From Phytopythium helicoides (lineage: Eukaryota > Oomycota > Peronosporomycetes > Pythiales > Pythiaceae): a stretch of DNA of 64,000 nt. Each line of letters begins with the position of its first letter. The first letter of the stretch is position 1. The position numbers and the translations under genes were made by a program. Location of the stretch: the NCBI GenBank assembly GCA_024867545.1, contig JANFNE010000009.1:1090501-1154500 (forward strand), given 5' to 3'. Under the pieces are notes generated by a model, which had not been told where the DNA came from, made no database searches, and was given only the letters and a program-made list of their open reading frames with translations. This document shows positions 56,368-64,000 of the stretch, piece by piece.

Positions 56368-56727
56368 CGGCTGGCGGCGGTGATGGATGCAGCCCCGGGG
56401 GCTCTGGCGGCGCATTGCGCAGCGCAAGGTGTCCGCATGCGGTCGCCCGCTGTAATCGCGGGCGGTGACGACCCGTCGGCCAATCAGCGCGTGCGCCGCG
56501 TTCTGTAAATTAGTGCACCGCAGCGGGTATATATGTAGAATGGTACACTGGCGTTTTGTAAGGCGCTACAAAACCCAAGTGTGCATATCTGTAGTTTCCC
56601 GCAAAGCTTGCGTCTCCTCTCTGTCGAACTTGAAGAACGGCCGCCATCAAGCCCGCGCTGACACCCGAGCCTCGCCCCACTTCCCGATCGGCTCCCCCCG
56701 CGCCACGCCACGCCGCGCCTCGGCCTC
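56368..56727. promoter_or_regulatory. Promoter region of methylmalonyl-CoA mutase
   Basis: 360 bp between XPA and the mutase. It contains a CCAAT box (56480-56484) and a TATATAT motif (about 56529-56535), 195-250 bp before the ATG. Start-site details cannot be fixed from sequence. Confidence 0.4.
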
Positions 56728-57336
56728 ATGTTACGCGCCAGTCGCCGAGCGGGCGCGCGCTCGCTGCTGCGTGCGCTCAGCACACGCACAGACGCCGGCG
56801 CGTACCCCGCGCAGTGGCTCAAGATGGCGACCAAGGAGCTCAAGGGCAAGGACCCGACGACCGAGCTGCTGTGGAAGACGCCCGAGGGCATCCCCATCAA
56901 GCCACTGTACACGGCCGAGGACGTGGCCCCGCTCGACGTGGCGCAGGCGCCAGGCACCTTCCCGTTCACGAGAGGACCCTACGCCTCCATGTACACGGCC
57001 AAGCCCTGGACGGTGCGCCAGTACGCTGGCTTCAGTACCGCCGAGGAGTCGAACGCATTCTACCGCAAGAACCTCGCGGCCGGACAACAGGGACTCAGCG
57101 TCGCCTTTGACCTCGCCACGCACAGAGGATACGACTCGGACCACCCGCGCGTGCACGGAGACGTCGGCATGGCCGGTGTCCCCATCGACTCGATCGAGGA
57201 CATGAAGATCCTCTTCGACGGCATCCCGCTCGACAAGATGTCGGTTTCCATGACCATGAACGGAGCTGTGCTCCCTATCCTCGCCATGTATATCGTCGCG
57301 GCCGAGGAGCAGGGCGTCACGCCGGACAAGCTCGCA

Positions 57337-57385
<49 letters not shown>

Positions 57386-59133
57386 TCATCTACCCGCCCG
57401 AGCCCTCCATGCGCATCATCCAGGACATTTTTGGCTACACGTCGGCGCACATGCCCAAGTACAACTCCATCTCCATCTCGGGCTACCACATGCAGGAGGC
57501 TGGCGCAGACGCCAAACTCGAGCTCGCCTTCACGATCGCCGACGGCATCGAGTACGTCAAGGCTGCGCAGGCCGCGGGGCTAGACGTCGATGCCGTCGCG
57601 CCGCGTCTGTCCTTCTTCTTCGCCATCGGCATGAACTTCTACATGGAAGTGGCCAAGCTGCGTGCCGCGCGAACGCTCTGGGCGACGCTCATGAAGGAGA
57701 AGTTCGCACCGAAGAACCCCAAAAGTCTGTTGCTGCGAACGCATTGCCAGACGTCGGGCTACTCGTTGACGGAGCAGGATCCGTACAACAACATGATCCG
57801 AACGACTGTCGAAGCTATGGCCGCTGTCATGGGTGGCACGCAGAGTCTGCACACGAACGCGCTCGACGAGGCTCTCGGCCTGCCGACCGAGTTTAGTGCG
57901 CGAATGGCGCGTAACACGCAGCTGATCCTGCAGGAGGAGACGGGCATTCCGCGCGTGGCCGATCCGTGGGGCGGTTCGTACCTGATGGAGGCGCTGACGC
58001 AGGAGCTTGTAGATGGTGCGCGTACTGTGATCGACGAGGTCGAGGAGCTCGGCGGTATGGCCAAGGCCATCGAGTCGGGCATGGCCAAGCTGCGCATCGA
58101 GGAGAGCGCGACCAAGAAGCAGGCGCGTATCGACTCACGGGAGGAGACCATTGTGGGCGTTAACAAGTACCGGGTGCCGGACGGCGACGCCGAGTCTGTC
58201 GAGGTGCTGAGCATTGACAACACGACCGTGCGCAAGAAGCAAATTGCACGCATTGAGGCCACGAAATCGGCGCGTGACGAGGGCCATGCGCAAACATGCC
58301 TCGCACTGCTGCGGGAGTCTGCGATGCTCACAGAGAGTACTGGACCGGGAACACACCCGATGAACCTGCTGAAGCTATCGGTGGATGCTGCTCGCGCTCG
58401 TTGCACCGTCGGTGAGATTTCGAGCGCACTTGAGGATATCTGGGGTCGCCACATTCCGAAGGTGCGGTGTTTGGAGCGCAAATGTTGATGTCAACAAAAG
58501 CTTGATCGACTAACATTGTTTTTGTAAATGGCAGAGTGCCGTCGTATCTGGCGCTTACGGCTCTTCCTACCAGCACAACGATGACGCCGAGGAGGAGTAC
58601 CAGGGCTGCGTCAAGGAGATTGAGGCATTCGCCGAACGCTTTGGTCGTCGACCGCGTATGCTCGTGGCGAAGATGGGCCAGGATGGCCACGACCGCGGCG
58701 CCAAGGTGATCGCGTCAGGGTACTCGGACATGGGCTTTGACGTTGACGTCGGCCCACTCTTTTCGGTGCGTCCTCGACACCGTTGTCTTTCCTTTATTAT
58801 TTTTGTTGTGCTCATGTTCGATGTTAATCGCAGACTCCGGAGGAGACGGCACGACAGGCCATCGATGCAGATGTGCACTGTGTGGGCGTAAGCTCGCAGG
58901 CCGCAGGCCACAACACGCTCGTGCCGGCGCTGATCAAGGCCCTGAAGGATGAAGGCGCCGAGCACATTCTCGTCGTCTGCGGTGGTGTCATTCCGCCCAA
59001 GGACTACCAGTTCCTGTACGACCAAGGCGTGGGGGCCATCTTCGGCCCAGGCACTCGGCTGCCCGACAGCGCCAAGGCCACGCTGCGCGCCATCATCAAG
59101 AAGCTCGAGGAGAACGCGGCCAAGGGCATCTAA
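56728..59133 (+). CDS. MUT: Mitochondrial methylmalonyl-CoA mutase
   Basis: Converts methylmalonyl-CoA to succinyl-CoA with adenosylcobalamin, closing the propionate, odd-chain fatty acid and branched amino acid route into the TCA cycle. Exons 56728-58461, 58535-58765 and 58834-59133 give 754 aa, the usual single-chain length. The N-terminus ([20 protein letters not shown]) is a mitochondrial presequence. The TIM-barrel part has [44 protein letters not shown] and [29 protein letters not shown]. The C-terminal cobalamin domain has the base-off motif DGHDRG with the cobalt-binding histidine, then [10 protein letters not shown] and VVCGGVIPP. All key residues look intact. Its presence implies a need for vitamin B12. 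Confidence 0.96.
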
Positions 59134-59252
59134 GGCGCGACAGCAGCGGAGTGATGATGAGTTGTGCGTGTGCCAATGCTATACTAACAAGATCAAAGCG
59201 TCACATGCTACAGTACATTACTTCTCCATAACTTACACAATGCGTCATGCCG

Positions 59253-60500
59253 TCACTCGCTGAGGCGTCCGACAAGCTCCTGGTAGCACAAAGACATGTA
59301 CTCGGTGAAGGACATTGCTGTGCTGCAGTTAGCTAAGTTCTTGGCGAGGAATTCAGTAAAGTCGAGCGCTGGCGGATCCACCGGCCGCCACGGGAGTCCC
59401 ACGACATTCACATAGCTCAGGCAGCAGTAGTACTTGGGGAGGTCGTCCGAGGGCGAGCGCCGCAGCCACTGCGGCAGCTCAAAGGTCTGCGCCTGATGCC
59501 GACCGATCAGCACCATGCGGAGCGTCGTCGACTCCGTCGCCATGACCTCTGCCGGGAGCACAAACTCCTGCAGCGTCATCTCGTTCTGGACATCGTAATC
59601 GGGGGATGCGTAGAACGGCGGGCACGTCGGAGGCTTGGCTGTCGTGCCGGCTTCCGTTGACTCGCTCTCCGAGCCCTCGTAAAACTCGAAGCGCACCTTC
59701 TCGGGAGCGTATGTCGGGCTTCCAGGGTGCCAGAAGACGCGGTAGGGAAGCAGTTGTACCGCTCGGACCACACTTGGTCCTGCCACGGCGTAGTCGATGA
59801 ACTCGGTCGCGTGTTTGTCGGTCGAGGCAGAACTGCGATCATCACGACGAAATAGGTGAGTTTGACGAGTCCACTTCTTTCACACCAGCGCGTCACACGC
59901 CGCCACGCACCTGCTCCAGTAGCACGAGCGGCCGGTCGAGCAGCCGCACTTGTACTGAATGCGCTCTCCAAGCGTCATACCGAGCGGCGCGGCGTGCTGC
60001 TCGTCACTGCGTAGCACCGACGCGTCCTTGAGCTGGCACATTTCCGCCCAGCACCGCGAGTACGTGAGCGTGTTGGCCGGGGTTTCGCTCTGCCTGTCGG
60101 CCGACGAGTAGCCTGCATTCCCACACCGTCAGCCTCTCGACCCTGACTCCCTCACAACTCTGCGCGCACGCACTCTGGATGCCGCGCAGCAGCTTGGCGT
60201 CTCCGCTCGCGCGCCGGTGCGCCAGACACAGCATCTTCTTCCAGTCTGCGCTCGCGCTCAGCGCCGGGTCGCTCACCACGCGCCGCTGGGCTGCAGTCCT
60301 CCACAGTTCTGCGCGTCAAGCCAAAGTCAGCGCCGCCTCGCGACCCACAAAGCCCCGCCGCGCGCACCTTCGTCACGTACGAGCGCACGCAGCGCGGCGG
60401 CCGAGCGCTCGACCGCATGCAGCTCCTCGTGATCCAGGAACTCGAGCATGTGGCGCAGCACGGAGACCGGCAGCGCGTCCACGGCGCTAGGCGCGTCCAT
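59253..60500 (-). CDS. F-box protein
   Basis: Probable substrate adaptor of an SCF ubiquitin ligase. Exon model: 60368-60500, 60174-60308, 59911-60112, 59253-59832; 349 aa, all phases consistent. The F-box is at residues 8-55 (ALPVSVLRHMLEFLDHEELHAVERSAAALRAL, then ELWRTAAQRR). The rest is unassigned: a Cys-containing middle (YKCGCSTGRSCYW) and a C-terminal beta-rich region (VQLLPYRVFWHPG, VRFEFYEG, TTLRMVLIG). The target cannot be predicted. It converges on the mutase with 119 bp between stops. Confidence 0.75.
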
Positions 60501-61315
60501 CGGGGGCCGGGGGCGGGAGGTCTGCGCTTGAGGAGGCGAGTCGGCGAATGACGGCAACCACCTTGAAGAAGGCGGCAACGGACTTTCCCCAAGCAATTCG
60601 GGCAAGATGTTTTGCGACGTTTTTTTTTTTTTTTTTTTTGGCTGAATGCGCGAGGATTGACTTGGAGATTGTAGGAACCCTGGCCTTTTTGGACCGCGAC
60701 GTGAAGCGACAACGCGCCTTCACTTGGAGATTGTAAGGAGTCCAGTGAATGTTGAAGAACAGCCAAGCGCAAAGTGTCATAATCCATACCATGTCACAGA
60801 TGGAACGACACCCACCTCCTTCACGATATGACGCCCTCGGCCGCTTCGACACGGTGATCATGAAGGGATCTTCTACTGTAGGTGTGGTGATCGGCGCCAC
60901 CTCGGCGCTTTGCTGCTTTCGGCGATCCAATACAACACTGCAGAAGCTTTAGACAGAAGCAGAAAAGCACGCGAGTCCTATTGTCTGCCAACATCCCAAA
61001 CTCTATCCCCGGCTCACTACAACTTGGAGTTTCTCACGACGGGATATGCGCAAATGGGTGGGGAGATGCAATTGGAGCAAGTGGCGAGGAGAACCCACCG
61101 ACACTCGAAAGGGGCGGAGCATTAAGGGTGACGTGGCGATAGGTACTTATGAGAAGGGAGTCGCCTCTACGTGGCGCGTGAGATATATCACATCCGCGGG
61201 GTTCACATTGACGAGAGATGAGCAACATGCAGCCCCTCTGCGTCCTTGCAGCAGGGCGGGGAGGGGGCAAGCCAAGCGCGAGCAAGCACGCGGCCGTTTA
61301 TAGTGAGCGCGCGGC
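60501..61315. other. Intergenic DNA with a 20-base T run
   Basis: 815 bp between the F-box gene start and the DMT transporter stop. It has a T20 run at 60620-60639 and a short direct repeat ACTTGGAGATTGTA (about 60660 and 60721). No gene is supported. Confidence 0.6.
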
Positions 61316-62641
61316 TCATACTGCGGCGTCGGCCGAGAGCGAGCGCGTACGGTGGCGGTCGTGCCGCGCCACGGGCGAGAGCGGCACCAGCAGCTGCTCC
61401 GGGTCGGCCTCGGGCTTGGCGTCGGGCTTGGCGTCGCTGTGCTTGGTGCCCACGTTGATGAGCACGAAGCCCGCGATGACGAGCGCCGAGGCCGCGAGCG
61501 TCACGAACGTCGGCGACATGCGGTGGAACACGTAGTCGGCGACGATCGCGAGCGGAACGGTGAGCGACAGCCCCACGGTCGCGACGGTCGGCGACGTCAG
61601 CAGCACGGCGCGCGCCCACAGGTAGTCCGACAGCACATTGTCAAAAAGCCCCTTGATGCCGATGAGCACGAGGATCTCGGCCGAGAGCCCCGCGAGCGAC
61701 TCGATGCCCGTGTAGTGGAACGCGAGCACGATCGGCAGCAGCACGACAAAGTTAATGACGCCGATGAATCCGAAAAACAGCGAGATGCTGACGCTCTCGT
61801 CGTCCGGGATAAGCTTGCGGATCGCCGTCGTGTATACACCGTACATGAAGGCGGCAAACAGCGCGACTAGATCACCGAACACGTGGTCGGTTGCGGCATC
61901 CTCGCCGTCGTCCGAGTCGTTCAGGATAGTCGTCATGTTGCCGGCCATGCACAGGATCACACCCGCGAGCTTGAGCCAGCGGAAGGGCTCGCGCAGCGCG
62001 CAGACGCTGAGCAGGAAGGTGAATACCGTCGAGGTCGAGCTGACGATCGTGCTGCTGGTGACGCTCGTCATGTTGAGGCTCTGGTTGTACGTGAAGTTGG
62101 CGATGAACCACAGCGGCGAGATGATGGCGCTGATACGCAGGATGTCTCGGTAGCTGGCGTGTCCGCGCGGCCTGCGCAGCAGTTCTCTGTGGCTGAGCTT
62201 GCCGTTGGTGGGTCGGCCGGCCATCCACGCGCGCAGCTTGGGCCATGCGATCTGCGACGCGTACCACAGCGGCAGGTTGACCGAGAAGAGCGAGATGCCG
62301 ACGTAGGTGAGGAAGAAAGGTCCCTGGAAGCTCAGGTTGTGGAAGATGTACTGCACGAGCACGCTCGCGAACGTCCAGATGATGGCCACGACCAGCAGGA
62401 AGAACACGCCGAGCATCCAGTCGAACGTCGACCGCGCGCGCGCCTTCCTGCCAGCCGTGCCGCCGTACGCGCCGCTCGCGTCCACCAGCAGCGAGCGCTC
62501 CGTCAGCTCGTCGTCCTCTCCGCTCGTGCTGGACGCCGTCGTGGCCGGCGAGTCGCTCAGCGCCGCCTTGGGCTGCAACTTGGCGCCGCGCGGCGCCCGC
62601 TTGGCCGATTTCGCCTGCGCCTGCGCGCCTGGGAGCTCCAT
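61316..62641 (-). CDS. SLC35F-type drug/metabolite transporter
   Basis: Ten-helix transporter of the drug/metabolite superfamily, nearest by pattern to SLC35F5/THI74-like proteins. Intronless, 441 aa. A ~75-residue Ser/Asp/Glu-rich cytosolic N-terminus precedes the first helix (MLGVFFLLVVAIIWTFASVLVQYIF). Two EamA-like halves follow: the first with FIANFTYNQSLNMTSVTSSTIVSSTSTVFTFLL and EPFRW, the second with AFMYGVYTTAIRKL, LLTSPTVATVGLSLTVPLAIVAD. The double TS-T-T motif after helix 3 is typical of the SLC35F3/4/5 group. The substrate is unknown; thiamine-related roles are reported for some relatives. The ATG at 62641 is chosen because the upstream extension is Pro/Arg/Ala-rich and unconserved in appearance. 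Confidence 0.8.
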   Translation of the reverse strand: MELPGAQAQAKSAKRAPRGAKLQPKAALSDSPATTASSTSGEDDELTERSLLVDASGAYGGTAGRKARARSTFDWMLGVFFLLVVAIIWTFASVLVQYIFHNLSFQGPFFLTYVGISLFSVNLPLWYASQIAWPKLRAWMAGRPTNGKLSHRELLRRPRGHASYRDILRISAIISPLWFIANFTYNQSLNMTSVTSSTIVSSTSTVFTFLLSVCALREPFRWLKLAGVILCMAGNMTTILNDSDDGEDAATDHVFGDLVALFAAFMYGVYTTAIRKLIPDDESVSISLFFGFIGVINFVVLLPIVLAFHYTGIESLAGLSAEILVLIGIKGLFDNVLSDYLWARAVLLTSPTVATVGLSLTVPLAIVADYVFHRMSPTFVTLAASALVIAGFVLINVGTKHSDAKPDAKPEADPEQLLVPLSPVARHDRHRTRSLSADAAV

Positions 62642-63277
62642 GGCGCTCGCTTCCTGCACGCGCGTGCGCGACTGGCGCTTGATGGCGAGGGACGCGCGAG
62701 CGCTGGCGGCGTCGCCTGCAGCTACGCGCTTGGACTCTGCCGGCGGCAATGGAAGTGGCGGAGGAATGGGTGAACGGCGTGTTGCGGCTGGCGCGTGGCG
62801 GGGGTTTTCGACCAATGGGCGCGCGAGGAGGACGCTGCCAGCGGCGCCTTGCAGCCAATCAATCGGCCACGTCGCGTGGCCCGAAAAGAACGCGCGACCA
62901 CTTGAATGACGACCCCCGTGTCCTCGCCGAATCGCGGCAGTCGCCCGCCTCTCGTCACCTGCTGCGCCAGCTCGTCACCATCTTCAACGCGCAGCCATTT
63001 CCGCCGTTTCAAGCGGCTCGGCTACAGTCCAACAAGGGGTTCCGACCGCAGATCACAGAAAACCTCCATGAGGTTTCGCCGCCCATGGTTAGAGTGGCAC
63101 ACCTAAACCTCGTAATCGACTACCCGGTCGCCAAATTCCTCCTCGTTTTCTCCGAGAAACTGAGGTCCGCCCCGTCTCGAAGCGCGCAGGTGACGGTGGC
63201 TTGTCGTCCGCATGGGCCGCGGGCCGGCGACTGCCCCGCCGCCTTCCGCCAGTCGGCAGATCTGCAAGCGCGCGGCC
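62642..63277. promoter_or_regulatory. Divergent promoter region
   Basis: 636 bp between the divergently transcribed DMT transporter and the C2 gene. Two CCAAT boxes lie at 62812-62816 and 62855-62859. No gene is supported inside. Confidence 0.4.
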
Positions 63278-64000
63278 ATGACGGGGACGGCCGGCGTGCT
63301 GCGCGTGGAGCTTCTGGCGGCGCGCAACCTGCCGCCCGCCGTGCTGGGCTCGCTGCTCAAGTGGACGCCCAGCTACTCGAATCCGTTCGTGGTCTGCTCG
63401 CTGCGCGGCCGGCGCTTCGTCTCGCGCGTCGTGGAGCGAGAGCTCAACCCCTCGTGGAAGCAGACGGGCGCGCTGCCTGTACCGCTGCCCTCGGAGCAGG
63501 ATGTGCTGCAGACCGTCGGATTCCCAGGCGGAGGTGGCAAGCGCCCGCCGTCAAGCGCCAACGGCGCCAAGCCGCCGACTAGCAAGCTCGCCGGCACCCT
63601 CGCCTCGCCGCCGCTAAGCGCTGGCGATGACGAAGAGCTGCCCTACCACCCGTGCGCGCCGGAGCTGCTCGTCGAGGTCTTCCACCGCGCGGACGAGGGC
63701 CAGCCGACGTCGCCGCTGGCCGCGGCAGCCGCCGTCGACACGGCGCCGAATGAGGTCGAGGTTGGGGACAAGCGCATCGGCGTGGTCGTGGTCCCGCTGC
63801 TGCCGTGCCTGCTCTCGGCATCCTCGAGCCACCGCGCGTGGTTCTCGCTCGTCGACGTGGACGAGGACGGCCAAGCGCCGCAGCGAGACGCCGGGCAGAT
63901 ACAGCTCTCGCTCAACTACGACGCTGGAGGAGACAAAGGCAACGACGCGCTCGAGCCGAGGCGCGGAGACATCGTGCGCCTCGCGGGCTTTGGAGGCGCA
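63278..64000 (+). CDS. C2-domain protein, N-terminal part (cut by window end)
   Basis: Open from ATG at 63278 to the last base (241 codons) with no stop, so the gene continues outside. The start GVLRVELLAARNLPP, then YSNPFVVCSLRGRRFVSRVV, ELNPSWKQ, and later PELLVEVFHRADE, GDKRIGVVVVPLLPCL and WFSLVD follow the strand order of a C2 domain beginning at residue ~5. A Gly/Pro/Ser-rich insert of about 50 residues splits it. Acidic calcium-binding positions are largely missing, suggesting calcium-independent binding. It could be the first C2 of a multi-C2 protein such as a ferlin or synaptotagmin-like protein (inference). Confidence 0.7.
   Translation, partial: MTGTAGVLRVELLAARNLPPAVLGSLLKWTPSYSNPFVVCSLRGRRFVSRVVERELNPSWKQTGALPVPLPSEQDVLQTVGFPGGGGKRPPSSANGAKPPTSKLAGTLASPPLSAGDDEELPYHPCAPELLVEVFHRADEGQPTSPLAAAAAVDTAPNEVEVGDKRIGVVVVPLLPCLLSASSSHRAWFSLVDVDEDGQAPQRDAGQIQLSLNYDAGGDKGNDALEPRRGDIVRLAGFGGA

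Noticed and set aside
61883..62773. 296-aa plus-strand frame over the DMT transporter
   Set aside because: Antisense shadow rich in Arg, Glu, Ala and His.

Overview
The window reads as a stretch of nuclear genome from an oomycete (water mould). The evidence is eukaryotic genes with many short introns (about 46 to 109 bp, mostly GT-AG and two convincing GC-AG), very tight gene spacing, high GC, and oomycete-type initiator elements (TCACTTCC-A-A/T-TT class) just upstream of several start codons. The gene repertoire fits as well: BT1/FBT-family transporters in tandem, a C2-TKL kinase and mitochondrial methylmalonyl-CoA mutase. No species is claimed.

Layout. Bases 1-16595 are one head-to-tail array of a 502-bp unit, 33 full units plus 29 bp, with the left edge outside the window. 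Each unit carries one tRNA-Pro(AGG) gene, so there are 33 tRNA genes. From 16596 to 17919 the flank holds coding-like but broken sequence. From 18177 onward come compact housekeeping genes: C2-TKL kinase (+), PHTF-like ER membrane protein (-), LicD/fukutin-type protein (-), a BAR-MOB fusion (+), TCAIM-like mitochondrial protein (+), an unknown 302-aa protein (-), TBC RabGAP (+), TMEM41-type scramblase (-), a roughly 3,270-aa BEACH-WD40-ELMO protein (-) and the tRNA m7G46 methyltransferase METTL1/TRM8 (-). Bases 44547-46450 hold degraded coding remnants including a 190-bp direct duplication.

Bases 46451-55529 hold three FBT-family transporter paralogues. Their 1623-bp cores are almost identical, but their N-termini and most of the flanks differ, which is the mark of gene conversion. 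Then come XPA-like DNA repair protein (+), methylmalonyl-CoA mutase (+), an F-box protein (-), an SLC35F-type DMT transporter (-) and the start of a C2-domain protein that runs off the right edge (+).

Themes. Several genes act in membrane traffic and signalling (TBC, TMEM41, BEACH-ELMO, BAR-MOB, PHTF, C2 proteins). Two features meet in tRNA biology: the array encodes a tRNA with the GAGGT variable-loop context recognised by METTL1-type enzymes, and such an enzyme is encoded in the same window. The most unusual items are the megasatellite-like tRNA array with an unusual T-arm pair, the BAR-MOB fusion with a 16-nt microexon, the BEACH-WD40-ELMO fusion and the homogenised transporter cores. Exon structures were worked out by eye from splice signals and frame continuity; they are models, not transcript-supported.
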